The notes beneath the pieces are model-generated. The model ran no database searches and was not told the origin of the DNA. It was given only the letters and a program-made list of their open reading frames with translations. Shown here piece after piece: positions 17,487 through 25,927 of a DNA stretch of 64,000 bases; position 1 is the stretch's first letter; each line of letters opens with the position of its first letter. Position numbers and translations under genes: made by a program. The stretch comes from Thiomonas sp. FB-Cd (lineage in GTDB: Bacteria; Pseudomonadota; Gammaproteobacteria; Burkholderiales; Burkholderiaceae_C). Location: positions 682,001-746,000 of the forward strand of contig NZ_JPOE01000002.1 in the NCBI RefSeq assembly GCF_000733775.1. Direction: 5' to 3'.

Positions 17487-17871
17487 GATCGCCCCTCTTC
17501 CTGGCCTGAATCGCGCGCTCGAGCGCATCGAGCAGCGCAGGGTCGATGTCGCCCGCCGCTTCGACCAGCGCTGCCACAGCCGAGTGTGGGCCAGGCCCCA
17601 GGAAACGTCCCATCAGCTGTCGCGCCCTGGCGCGCTCGACCACGTCTCGCTCGACAAGCGGCGCATAGGCGAAGGCTCCGCCTTGCCGGCTGCGCTCGAT
17701 CAGCCCTTTGTCGCGCAGTCGGTCCACGACCTTGGCCGTTGTTGTGTAGACCAAGCCTTCCGGCGCACCGATACGGTCATGCAAGTCCCGGACAGACGCC
17801 TTGCGCAGCTCCCACAGGCCACGCAACACCGCGTATTCAAGATCGTCGGCGGGAAGTCGAAAATTCAGCAT
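17476..17871 (-). CDS. BlaI/MecI/CopY-family transcriptional repressor (module A)
   Basis: 131-residue winged-helix repressor: MLNFRLPADDLEYAVLRGLW, recognition region GLVYTTTAKVVDRLRDKGLI, wing GGAFAYAPLV, then a short dimerisation helix pair. The region where BlaI is cut by BlaR1 corresponds to LMGRFLGPG. ATG 17871 was chosen over an in-frame TTG at 17877 because the module B protein begins at the same residue. It is first in a five-gene operon with M56 peptidase, adaptor, RND and outer-membrane factor. An operator dyad lies 10 bp upstream. By analogy it represses its own operon until the M56 protein inactivates it. Confidence 0.9.
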   Translation of the reverse strand: MLNFRLPADDLEYAVLRGLWELRKASVRDLHDRIGAPEGLVYTTTAKVVDRLRDKGLIERSRQGGAFAYAPLVERDVVERARARQLMGRFLGPGPHSAVAALVEAAGDIDPALLDALERAIQARKRGDHGA

Positions 17872-17877
17872 GGGCAA

Positions 17878-17907
17878 AGTCTACGACGGACGTCGTACGA
17901 CAGTCAA
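17878..17907 (-). promoter_or_regulatory. Promoter and BlaI-type operator of module A
   Basis: On the minus strand TTGACT (17907-17902) and TAGACT (17883-17878) are spaced by 18 bp and look like -35 and -10 elements. Between and over them lies the dyad TACGAC-GGAC-GTCGTA (plus-strand 17882-17897). The same dyad, TACGAC-GACA-GTCGTA, occurs at the same distance before the module B repressor. BlaI/CopY proteins bind such TAC…GTA dyads, so repression by promoter occlusion is the likely mechanism. The leader is very short. Confidence 0.7.
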
Positions 17908-17946
17908 ATCAAACTACCTTGATTGGTGCTTCGCGCTCGTCTTGCC

Positions 17947-18171
17947 TCAAGATTCGGTTCTGTCGACGATGGCGATCGTCAGCCTGGCGCCCGCGAGGAT
18001 GTCCAGGCTCTCGCTGGACCGGCAGAAGCGCCCGCGCTTCAACCTTGGCACCTCCAGGCTCAGCGCCGCATTCTTCTGCGTCTGGCGCTTGAACTCGCCG
18101 GACAACTCCTCGATGAAACGGCGCGCGTAAAGCGCCGCCGGGTCGTCGCCCAGCGCGAAGCTTGTCATCAT
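17947..18171 (-). pseudogene. IS66-family TnpC N-terminal remnant
   Basis: A 74-residue open frame containing EFKRQTQKNAALSLEVPRLK followed by RGRFCRSSESLD. This resembles the N-terminal coiled coil and the (K/R)-R-x-F-x-x-S-S-E motif of IS66 transposases. The catalytic part is absent and the frame stops soon after, so it is a fragment. It lies upstream of the module A promoter. Confidence 0.45.
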
Positions 18172-18249
18172 CGATCGCCTCCGCCATCCCCGCCAAACTC
18201 GCGCGCGTGCACGAGCGAGCCAAGGTGCACTTGCCCCGATGGACAGCCT

Positions 18250-18400
18250 TCAGATCACCCGGATCGCCTGGGCCTGCGCGGCCGCCGTCATGCACTGCCA
18301 GGGCAGGCCGGCTACGAGCAACTCCCATTGCTGGGCGTTCAGTCGCACCGTGGCCGTCTCGTCCTTCGGCCAGGCTCCGCCTCTCCGACGTCGTCGAGCC
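18250..18400 (-). pseudogene. IS66-family accessory-protein (TnpB) C-terminal remnant
   Basis: Minus-strand frame with ETATVRLNAQQWELLVAGLP then WQ…AIRVI, the usual C-terminal end of IS66 Orf2 proteins. The N-terminal part is scrambled. Together with the TnpC fragment next to it, it marks a decayed IS66 element. Confidence 0.4.
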
Positions 18401-18427
18401 CTGACGTTGGCCGGCGTCGTGTTGGAG

Positions 18428-18583
18428 CTAGCACCCCAAGTTGGACGGCACCTGCGCCGTGCAACCGACCTCAGCTGTGAATTCGATCGCCGTCCACTGC
18501 GACGGGTACTCGCCGCGAGCCACGGCAATCATACGCGCGGCGCGTTCTCGAACCTCGGAGCTGGACTTCGGCGACTTCTTCAT
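18428..18583 (-). pseudogene. IS3-family OrfA remnant
   Basis: A 51-residue frame from ATG 18583 starts MKKSPKSSSEVRERAARMIA and continues GEYPSQWTAIEF then VGCTAQ, the typical start of an IS3-group OrfA helix-turn-helix protein. It ends early at TAG (18428-18430), about half the usual length, and no OrfB follows. It sits between the IS66 remnants and the tniQ gene, so this gap has taken several insertions. Confidence 0.6.
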
Positions 18584-18703
18584 GGCCCCATCTTCTCAGA
18601 AGCTGGACCCGAACAAAACCCGGCGCGGTGACGTTCCCCGAGCGACGCGGCCGCTACGCATTAGCCAGCCCCTTCGCCACGCAAGAGTAGCGCGCTGGAT
18701 TGC

Positions 18704-20245
18704 TTAACGCGCAATCTCGGAAATAATCGCCAATTGCCGAGCGTAATGCCCCGCGCCATCACGCATACCTGGTCGGCTTATTGTATCCTTCCGTGGAAAC
18801 ATGAAAAGCCTGATGGGTTGCGACTTGCTACCACGCCCAACGCTCACCCAGCAAGAATCACCCGGGCCGTCGATCCATTCCCGCGCCCAATTGATCGGTT
18901 CGCTCGCACCACGCCGTAGCTCCTCATCCAGGGTGACATCAAAGACGTTCATGAGATCGCAGCCAAGTACATGCTCTATCAGCCAGGCCTGCACCACCCG
19001 CGAGAACGAAGCGGCCCCGATCGGCGCAGACGCCATCCAAGCCACCAATCCTAGGGGCGGGCTACTCGGCGCGTTCAAGAAGTCCGAAAGGCGTATTGCC
19101 GATTCCCATCGCAATCTCCAACGCAGGAACGCAACAGCTACAGGGCAAAACGGCGGAGTCTGACTTCCAACAATCGGCCACCACATCCGCTCGCAGGCTG
19201 CCCAAACACACCTGTGATGAGGTCGCACGACGGTGCGCCACAGATGGCGCCTCACGCATCGGTACAGCGCAGCAGCCCGACAAAGCCCCAGGTCCGATGG
19301 AGACACCAGGTGATCCGGCCATCCGGCGGCCGACAGGGTCGCTGGACTCCCACGCGCTTTTGCTGAATACGCATGTCCCTCGACGTAGGTATAGGACGGT
19401 TCGCATTGATTCCAGTCCATCTGCGAACGCGTTTCCAAGGAGGCAAGAACCCGCATCACGAAAGATCTGAACTCCTCCTCACTAACCCGATCGTTCGGCG
19501 AAGATACTCGGACATCCACTGCATTCGTAGAGCGCACATTTTCAACGGCGCGAGCAACAACTGTCGGAAGTCCATCGCAAAATCGGAGTAGAGCAGCCCG
19601 ACGATTTAAAGTTTCTATATCAGCGCTTGCCAAGCCCTTGCGAACTCCTTCCCGTATGGGGGAAGCAAGATCGTGCTTGCAAACCGGACAACAGAACAGA
19701 GGCACCCGCACCGCGGTTAGCAGGCGATACGGAAGATTAGATCGACAGCGTGGACAGCGATGCTCCAGCGCACGCCCATGCGCCGGACAATCGTGTATCA
19801 TCGGCAATTGAAACATCGGGGCATGATACCCAGCTTTCGCGCACTCGGGGCACCAACGCAAATTCGGATAGGCGCGCCAACCGCTCGTAGGGAATGCCTC
19901 ATTTACGAAGCTCAAACGTATGACGTCGAATGAAAGCCGGACAGCAGCGGCAAATGACGCAAGCTTGAAGTTCTTCACGTCGTGCAGATCGACACTGGGA
20001 GCCTGCAAGCGGTCGAAACTCGCAGGCCGAGGAGCGTCGACGAATGCAGCTCTCACCTGTTTTCCGCCCACCGCATTGAGCGCCTGGAACTGACCGAGTA
20101 AGCTGTACACGGACTCCCCGCCTTGCACCCAGTCGTCGCGCCAACACCATTCGGGTCGAGCCACCTTGGGTTCGTCGAGACAAACGCGCAAAGTACGCTC
20201 AATGCCTCGCGCCTTTCGCGCCGCCAAATGACGAGTGATGGCCAT
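18704..20245 (-). CDS. tniQ: TniQ/TnsD-family target-selection protein
   Basis: 513-residue TniQ-family protein. After an N-terminal region it has zinc-binding motifs: CPEC with a following CPAHG, then CPRC about 10 residues later, and a further CPVC pair (about residues 155-225). In Tn7-like elements TniQ/TnsD proteins recognise the attachment site and recruit the AAA+ regulator. ATG 20245 (MAITRHLAARKARG) was chosen over an in-frame TTG at 20296 because it follows the tnsC stop by 4 bp. It is the last gene of the tnsABC-tniQ operon; no tnsE or Cas gene follows. Confidence 0.75.
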   Translation of the reverse strand: MAITRHLAARKARGIERTLRVCLDEPKVARPEWCWRDDWVQGGESVYSLLGQFQALNAVGGKQVRAAFVDAPRPASFDRLQAPSVDLHDVKNFKLASFAAAVRLSFDVIRLSFVNEAFPTSGWRAYPNLRWCPECAKAGYHAPMFQLPMIHDCPAHGRALEHRCPRCRSNLPYRLLTAVRVPLFCCPVCKHDLASPIREGVRKGLASADIETLNRRAALLRFCDGLPTVVARAVENVRSTNAVDVRVSSPNDRVSEEEFRSFVMRVLASLETRSQMDWNQCEPSYTYVEGHAYSAKARGSPATLSAAGWPDHLVSPSDLGLCRAAALYRCVRRHLWRTVVRPHHRCVWAACERMWWPIVGSQTPPFCPVAVAFLRWRLRWESAIRLSDFLNAPSSPPLGLVAWMASAPIGAASFSRVVQAWLIEHVLGCDLMNVFDVTLDEELRRGASEPINWAREWIDGPGDSCWVSVGRGSKSQPIRLFMFPRKDTISRPGMRDGAGHYARQLAIISEIAR

Positions 20246-20249
20246 CGTC

Positions 20250-21227
20250 TCAATCGTCAATTTCCGGGTTGAGCCGCAACTCCTCCACTGCCGCAACGTA
20301 CCTTGCGTCGAGGACCGCCTGCTCCCACATGGCCGAAGTCAATGAGAAGCCTTCGGCGTCGCGATCGCAGTGATCAGTCAACGCAATTTCCACGGCACGA
20401 GAGAAGTACTGCATCGGAATGTCAATCGCAAAGCGAAAACCTGCAGATGCATGGGCCGAAAGAAAAGCCGACCAAACGTTTGCTGCTTGATCCACAAGGC
20501 GAAATTTTGACTCAAACGCTAGCGGAAGAAAAAAGCGAGTGTAGCTCCAATCCGAATCGACTGGATAGCAAGCATCATCATAGGCATTCAAACACGTCGC
20601 CGCCTCATCGGCGGTTCGCACTCCATGAAACGGCAATTCATCAATCATGAACCGCCCAATGATTTGCGTCTCGCCTTGCAGTCGCAAGGCATTCTTCTGG
20701 TTTATTAGCTTTTGTTGCCCGATCAGAAAGGTGATCATGCGGATGCCGCGTCGTTCCAGCTGATCGTGCACGTCCCGCAGCCACTCATACTCCTCCATCG
20801 ATAGACGTTGAGCCTCGTCAAAAAACAATACCAAGAGATTCTGTCGGGATCGAGTCACCAACTCCGTTAAGCGCTCGATCAACCTACGTCTCTTCGCACT
20901 ATTGGTGCCCGACTGAATCTCTTTATGCCCAGCGGCTTCCAGTAGACTCTCGAAGAACGCTGACTCCACGGGAGTTTTTTTCTTTTCACTACCTACGGAA
21001 ATTACCACCAGTTTTGGATACTCGTCCTTAAGTTGTCGGCTGATGTAGCGAGCACAGTATGTTTTTCCGAATCTTGATTGACCGACAAGCAAGGCTCCGG
21101 GGATTCGATGCCTGATACAACGCTTGACCTGCACGTATGCATCATCGATCGAAACAGTCGGTACGATGTAGGTCTGTTGGACCAATGGATGCTGGTCCAT
21201 CTCGATCGGACGAGGAAGAAGCATCAT
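20250..21227 (-). CDS. tnsC: TnsC/TniB-like AAA+ transposition regulator
   Basis: 325-residue AAA+ ATPase. Walker A is GQSRFGKT near residue 49, Walker B LLVLFFDEAQR near 132, with a sensor-like LIGQQKL later. The N-terminal phrase HPLVQQTYIVPTVSIDDAYV is the short lead of TnsC/TniB proteins. These form ATP-dependent filaments on target DNA that carry the transposase to sites chosen by TniQ. Stop and start distances to tnsB (11 bp) and tniQ (4 bp) indicate one operon. Two ATGs (21227, 21224) are possible. Confidence 0.85.
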   Translation of the reverse strand: MMLLPRPIEMDQHPLVQQTYIVPTVSIDDAYVQVKRCIRHRIPGALLVGQSRFGKTYCARYISRQLKDEYPKLVVISVGSEKKKTPVESAFFESLLEAAGHKEIQSGTNSAKRRRLIERLTELVTRSRQNLLVLFFDEAQRLSMEEYEWLRDVHDQLERRGIRMITFLIGQQKLINQKNALRLQGETQIIGRFMIDELPFHGVRTADEAATCLNAYDDACYPVDSDWSYTRFFLPLAFESKFRLVDQAANVWSAFLSAHASAGFRFAIDIPMQYFSRAVEIALTDHCDRDAEGFSLTSAMWEQAVLDARYVAAVEELRLNPEIDD

Positions 21228-21238
21228 GAAGTTTCCAC

Positions 21239-23308
21239 CTAATAATTCAAGGTGCGGCGTATCGACAATGGCTTCGGTCTTGGCTTTTCGTTTGCCTGAT
21301 CGCTGGCTCTGCTCTGGCCGTTGCCCCCAGTCACAGGCTTTGAAACCGACGCAACTGTCATAGCGGGAGCAGTGTCATCCGATCCGGTAGCTTCGCGTAC
21401 CTCGCCCGGCGCACCTACAGAAGCACTGTTCTGCGCAGCTGCTGCGTATTTTTGTGTCGCGATCAACTCGGCGAGCATTGTCGCCTCCTTCTTGTTCCGC
21501 ATGGCATGCTTTCGCTTGTGTGATGCGTAAACTTCAATCGCGTCCTCATCTGAACGATATCGGAGCTTCCCCTGTCGCACCAGACGCTTGATTTCGCACC
21601 GTTGGCGCAATGAATGCGGAGTTCTGCTCCAGGGGCGTGAGGGTACGAGAATCCCCAGCCCGGAGCCGTCCATGGCGTAGGCATGCAACTGACGGATGTC
21701 CTGAGTGTTGAAATAAACACGCACGCGCTGGCCTTTGAGATGAGCTTTGTCGCGCAGCACGTCAGATGTGTATCGCTCATCGCCGAAGTTGATATACAAT
21801 GACGCTTGTCCGCGCACTGTAACGATTCTCGCTTCTTGAAGAAAAATCAAGTCCCGGCGCTTTGCGATGGGCAGCCGTCTGATTTGAACGCCCGGCTTGC
21901 ATAGCCAATAGGACATAGCCTCCAGCGGCGTGCGCCCACCCAAACCGCCATGGGCTTCGCCGTTGTAATCGCCAAGAAGCACCTCCACCACTTGGGTCAA
22001 CTCATCTACGGTCATCATCAAGTGCAAATTGCGGCCGACTTCCCCTAGTTGCTTGACTGCGTCGTCAGAAGATGAACCGGTTGTGCCAGGCACCTGATGC
22101 AACCCAGAGCGCGCCAGCACGGCGAAAAATCGCTCGATAAACGGTCGGTCGTTGGGTGAACCCAATCGTCCGGCATGCACATAGCAGCCGGTGATTTCCG
22201 AGAGACGTTCGAGAGTTGCATTCGCGAGGTTGGCTTTTGCATTGTCATACTGGAACCATTGCCAGCCAGGGTACTGCGCCTCTTCGAAATATTGTGACGG
22301 GAATCCTCCGCCTTCGCGCACACGCAGCGCTGGAATGGTCATGACCGGCGACTTATGCGGTCCGAAGCAGGCCTGCAGCGCCATAGCAACGTCATCGCTG
22401 TCGTACTCCGGCGAGATAGCAATGTGATAGCCAAGGGCAGCGCGGGTCGCCACGTCGAGACACACCAGGATGAATAGGCGTACAAGCTCGAACACTGTCT
22501 CCAGGCCAAATGGATCGACAAATCGCAGTGTCAGGCGAAGATCGATTTTGTGACCATCGAACTGGACAGCATCAAAGGGAAGCAGAGCCGGCGGGGGGCA
22601 CTCCTCGGGTGCCGCCATGTCGTCTGCATCTACCCCTCCAGCGGGCTCAGAGTCCAAGCGACCGCGGATCATCGCCCTCTTCGAGTCTTTATGGGCATAG
22701 ATAAATGCTTGAATGGATCGGTAACCGCGCTGGTCGCGATTGAACGGCCATTCGTCAAGACGAACGCCAGCCGCGCGACAGCGATCCAGAAACTGCTTAT
22801 GAAGGCGACGTAGCGTCTTGCGCACTTCTCTGAGTTCGCCAGGCCGCAGCGGTCGATGGCGTTCGGCGGCCTGCCGCTCAAGCCAATCGCGCAGGACTGG
22901 ATACATCTCAAGCAAACGACCAAGCGCCCCGGCAGCCCCTCCTCGTCCTCGTGGCCCAGTTGCCCGAACCTCAGCGGTACGCTCGTAGGGTTTGAGATGT
23001 TTGTTGGGCAATAGGCCCCGAAACCCTTGAATCCGACCATCCTCGCTCCTGGTGAGGCAGCGGCTGAGTAATCGATAAAGCTGCGAAGGTTGCACTCTCG
23101 TGCGCCGTGCGATCTCAGCGAGGGAAACATCGGGCGCCTCAACGAACAAAGAGACCGCCTCCTGTCGTTGCCGAAATTGCTCGCGCTGAGGAATTTCTAG
23201 AGCCGATGGGTCCACGGTCGGCCAGCGAGACAAGTCTGCGAGAAACTCAGGAATCGCCGAGCGCTTGATGGGCACATCGCCCCAGAGAATGACACGAGAC
23301 CTACTCAT
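21239..23308 (-). CDS. tnsB: TnsB/TniA-like DDE transposase
   Basis: 689-residue Mu/Tn7-class transposase. Helix-turn-helix segments near residues 50-90 (VSLAEIARRTRVQPSQLYRL) precede an RNase H-like core with D251 (VQFDGHKID), D355 (QYDNAKAN) and E392 (RPFIERFF). A Mu-type C-terminal beta barrel (SLYINFGDERYTSDVL) and a basic tail follow; the tail probably contacts TnsC. It binds the transposon ends and does the strand transfer. The catalytic triad is intact, so the element may be active. Confidence 0.88.
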   Translation of the reverse strand: MSRSRVILWGDVPIKRSAIPEFLADLSRWPTVDPSALEIPQREQFRQRQEAVSLFVEAPDVSLAEIARRTRVQPSQLYRLLSRCLTRSEDGRIQGFRGLLPNKHLKPYERTAEVRATGPRGRGGAAGALGRLLEMYPVLRDWLERQAAERHRPLRPGELREVRKTLRRLHKQFLDRCRAAGVRLDEWPFNRDQRGYRSIQAFIYAHKDSKRAMIRGRLDSEPAGGVDADDMAAPEECPPPALLPFDAVQFDGHKIDLRLTLRFVDPFGLETVFELVRLFILVCLDVATRAALGYHIAISPEYDSDDVAMALQACFGPHKSPVMTIPALRVREGGGFPSQYFEEAQYPGWQWFQYDNAKANLANATLERLSEITGCYVHAGRLGSPNDRPFIERFFAVLARSGLHQVPGTTGSSSDDAVKQLGEVGRNLHLMMTVDELTQVVEVLLGDYNGEAHGGLGGRTPLEAMSYWLCKPGVQIRRLPIAKRRDLIFLQEARIVTVRGQASLYINFGDERYTSDVLRDKAHLKGQRVRVYFNTQDIRQLHAYAMDGSGLGILVPSRPWSRTPHSLRQRCEIKRLVRQGKLRYRSDEDAIEVYASHKRKHAMRNKKEATMLAELIATQKYAAAAQNSASVGAPGEVREATGSDDTAPAMTVASVSKPVTGGNGQSRASDQANEKPRPKPLSIRRTLNY

Positions 23309-23314
23309 GGCGAG

Positions 23315-23998
23315 CTAGCAAGGCTCGACTTCAAGGCCGTCGTGCAAGCGCGCTGTTCCAAGTGCGGGAATCCGCGCTCGTCCACGGCGAACGAGATCGT
23401 AGATCGCAGCGCGCAGGATCTCATCGGCGTCCTCGCTGGCAACGCCTCCCCCAACACACTTGATCAAGCGCGCGATGGGCGTCGGGGCAACTAGCAACAG
23501 CTCGATACGCTCCAGGCAATCTGCGGTCAGACTGCTCTGGTAGCTTCTGCAGTACTGCAACATCAAGGTCCAATTCTCGACCGCGTGTCCTGCTTCTTCC
23601 TCTGCAACGACTTCCTCGATCGTGCATCCGGCATCTGCAGCCCAGATCCGGAACGCGGCCAGTTGCTCAGCCCGCTTCGCCTCGGCCGCCGAACCGAGCT
23701 TGCGGACTAGTAGGATGAGGCGATTGGCGCCGTTGCTCCTTGCCCAAAAGTCAACTACTCGGCGTGGTTGGCAGTCGGGGAGGACCAATGGCCGCTCGCA
23801 CAACTGCGTGACCGCCGGGTCTACCTCAAGTTGGATCCAAAGACCCAGCGGCCCTCGGCCGAACAAGGTCAGCTGCCGCCCAGCCTTGATGCTATACACA
23901 TCGAATCGGTGAGCGCCGTACGGTCGGCGCCCTTCGGCCGACTGGCTGTAGGGCGGCCGGACTGCGCTGGCCGGGACCGAAAGATTCGGAGGGCTCAT
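23315..23998 (-). CDS. tnsA: TnsA-like endonuclease
   Basis: 227-residue protein located first in the operon, 6 bp before tnsB. A TnsA-like nuclease core is visible: E58 in IQLEVDPAV followed by CERPLVLP, D83 in RRVVDFWAR, and K100 in ILLVRK. In Tn7, TnsA cuts the 5' strands so that transposition is cut-and-paste. The usual Q-x-K reads V-R-K here, a departure from Tn7 TnsA. The C-terminal part is probably the winged helix that touches TnsC. The identification rests on these spaced residues plus position; start GTG 24001 is also possible. Confidence 0.65.
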   Translation of the reverse strand: MSPPNLSVPASAVRPPYSQSAEGRRPYGAHRFDVYSIKAGRQLTLFGRGPLGLWIQLEVDPAVTQLCERPLVLPDCQPRRVVDFWARSNGANRLILLVRKLGSAAEAKRAEQLAAFRIWAADAGCTIEEVVAEEEAGHAVENWTLMLQYCRSYQSSLTADCLERIELLLVAPTPIARLIKCVGGGVASEDADEILRAAIYDLVRRGRARIPALGTARLHDGLEVEPC

Positions 23999-24130
23999 CA
24001 CGTGGACTGGCTGCTTGAGGGACGAGAACGCGCCAATGCTGCACCCAGCCCACCCTTGCGGTCAAGTCGCGCCCTCTTCCCGCGGAATGGCATCGCCGAT
24101 CGCACGGAGGCTTTGCGCATTCGACCAATA

Positions 24131-24398
24131 TTACTTCGCGTTCATGCAGACCAGAAATGGATGCACGATGCGAGTTATTCCTTATTTATCAATAAGTTAC
24201 GCCATTCAAGGACGCTCCATGCCGGAACATGGGAAATTGCGATCCGCGGGTTCGCAGATTTACTTCGCAAGTTTGCCGTTTAACATTTTTACTTCTTTCG
24301 CAGCGCGAAGAGAAAAGTACAAGCCGACGTTGCTGCGCCACTCTGAACGGGCGCTCGCGATGGCAGTCGAAAATTACTTCGCCGGACGTTGGCCGACA
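24131..24398. repeat. Repeated end motifs (candidate TnsB sites) and transposon right end
   Basis: The nonamer TTACTTCGC occurs at 24131, 24260 and 24374, plus a weaker TTACTTCTT at 24289, all in one orientation and preceded by AT-rich bases. They lie just outside tnsA, where Tn7-like elements carry several TnsB-binding sites. The outermost repeat ends …GGCCGACA at 24398; read inward this gives TGTCGGCCAACG, the TGT terminus expected of the family. The exact end is a proposal. The matching left end was not found in the window. Confidence 0.5.
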
Positions 24399-24526
24399 CG
24401 ATATCCCCTTACCAAACGCCCAATCATGCCAGCCCTTGGCCACCCAATCCGACCCGAGGTTTCCCTTCAGCCGGCTAGACGCGTTGTTTACCCGTTGCAT
24501 GCACTTTGCGATCCAGGGCATCCTGG

Positions 24527-24901
24527 CTATTGGGACAGAACATGGCTGGTCGTTACGTCGGCGATGAGCTTGCCATCAGTGCCTGACACCACCGTTCTCA
24601 CGACGCTCACCGACTTACCTTTCTTGACGAATAACGAGACCGCCCGGAAAGTGCCTTCCTTTTGGTTGCCCAACAGATTTGCGTTGAGAGAGATCGCCAA
24701 AGGAAAGCCTTTCATGCCTTCTGACGCGGAGTCAGAGTTCATTGCCAGCACTGTTGCAGCCACATCAGCGAACCAAAGAATTGCGCCAGCGTGAACGGTT
24801 CCAAAAGGATTTTTGATACCGCTAATGATCGGCATTTCGGCGATGACGCGCTCGTCTGAACGCTCAGTGATTGAGAAGTCAATTTGACCTTGTACACGCA
24901 T
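24527..24901 (-). CDS. PaaI-family hotdog thioesterase
   Basis: 124-residue hotdog-fold acyl-CoA thioesterase. The active-site region is GIKNPFGTVHAGAILWFADV (the HAG…E/D helix), followed by the strands SLNANLLGNQKEGTFRAVSL and SVVRTVVSGTDGKLIADVT. It should hydrolyse an aryl- or short acyl-CoA in the cytoplasm. Its 3' end points at the Tn7-like right end, about 130 bp away. Codon usage is less GC-rich than in the flanking modules. Confidence 0.8.
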   Translation of the reverse strand: MRVQGQIDFSITERSDERVIAEMPIISGIKNPFGTVHAGAILWFADVAATVLAMNSDSASEGMKGFPLAISLNANLLGNQKEGTFRAVSLFVKKGKSVSVVRTVVSGTDGKLIADVTTSHVLSQ

Positions 24902-25927
24902 ACTTGTCCTTCAGAGCCTAAAGAATAGCCATGTCTCGTGTTTGCGAAAAACCTAACGTGGATTCGACTGCAGCACGGGATGGGGGCTGCTGTTTCTCGT
25001 GGCAGTCCTGCGGAAAAATGTGGTGGATGTCCAGAGCGATCTCTTCCTGGTCGAGTTCCTGGATGATGCCTTTTTCGGCTGCACATGGGCGTGATGCAAG
25101 GCGATCCAGACGATTCGGATTGAATGTGGCGTCCTGCACCCGCACCGTGGGGTGCTTGGGGCCACCGCGCAAGATCCAGTGCAACAGGTTATCCACGTCG
25201 TTGGCCATCCGCGTTTATCTCGGAGGTTTCGACAATATTGGCGCCGACGTCGATGGCTACATTACGCAATAACCTGCCCAATCCACTCCGGACCATGGGC
25301 AGCCGGCAAGTGGCCGCAGACGGTCGCATTTCCGGCGTTCCCATCGTAAGCCCAACTGGATCGGAAAATCGACACAGCGTAGCCACCACTGCCGCGTCGC
25401 GCGAAACGTTGAAATTGTATGAAACGGATTGCCGAAGATTCGAAGATGAGTGGAGCGCGCGATCAAAAGTTGGCGCCGGCACCGCCATACGTGGGGCAAT
25501 ACGGCAGGCAAAATTACCCTGGCTTTATTGATTGTTCGGTGACGGGCGGACTCGACTGACTACCGGAAGGGATATCTTGTCGCGATGAAGTTAGGTAGCC
25601 TTTTGCCGTCCCATAGCAGGCACACTGTATCCCCTCCCCTAGCCCATCTTCTTCTCCGTAGCGTGGCGAACTCAGAAAGGGGAAATTCTGTCGGCCAAGT
25701 ATGGTCGGCTGCGCACCCGCGAGCAACAACGCGTCACAGGCGCGCCAAACATCCTCTTGCGTGATTTCCCTGGCATAGGCACTCGTGATGATTTGGGCGC
25801 TAGGATTCGGTAACCAACCAACAATAAGTGTTGTGCATTAAGGGCAAGCATGATGAACGCCACATAAGCTTGCTCCCTCGTGTTGCGGTATCTAGGCACA
25901 GAGCACAGCGCGTAGTGGAGTCAGATC
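24902..25927. other. Degraded mobile-element scar without an intact gene
   Basis: About 1 kb with only fragments. On the minus strand 24918-25208 contains CAAEKGIIQELDQ and DIHHIFPQDCHEKQ, like the HNH (DUF1524) part of DUF262/GmrSD-type proteins. On the plus strand 25370-25450 encodes ASRETLKLYETDCRRFEDEW, like the N-terminal SAM domain of tyrosine recombinases. On the minus strand near 25718-25783 EITQEDVWRACDALLLAGAQ resembles the N-terminus of KfrA-type DNA-binding proteins. All three are short and broken. The pieces suggest an old integrated element. Confidence 0.35.

Noticed and set aside
17476..17871. Beta-lactam resistance role for the BlaI/M56 pair
   Set aside because: No beta-lactamase or penicillin-binding sensor is present; genes are coupled to an efflux pump instead.
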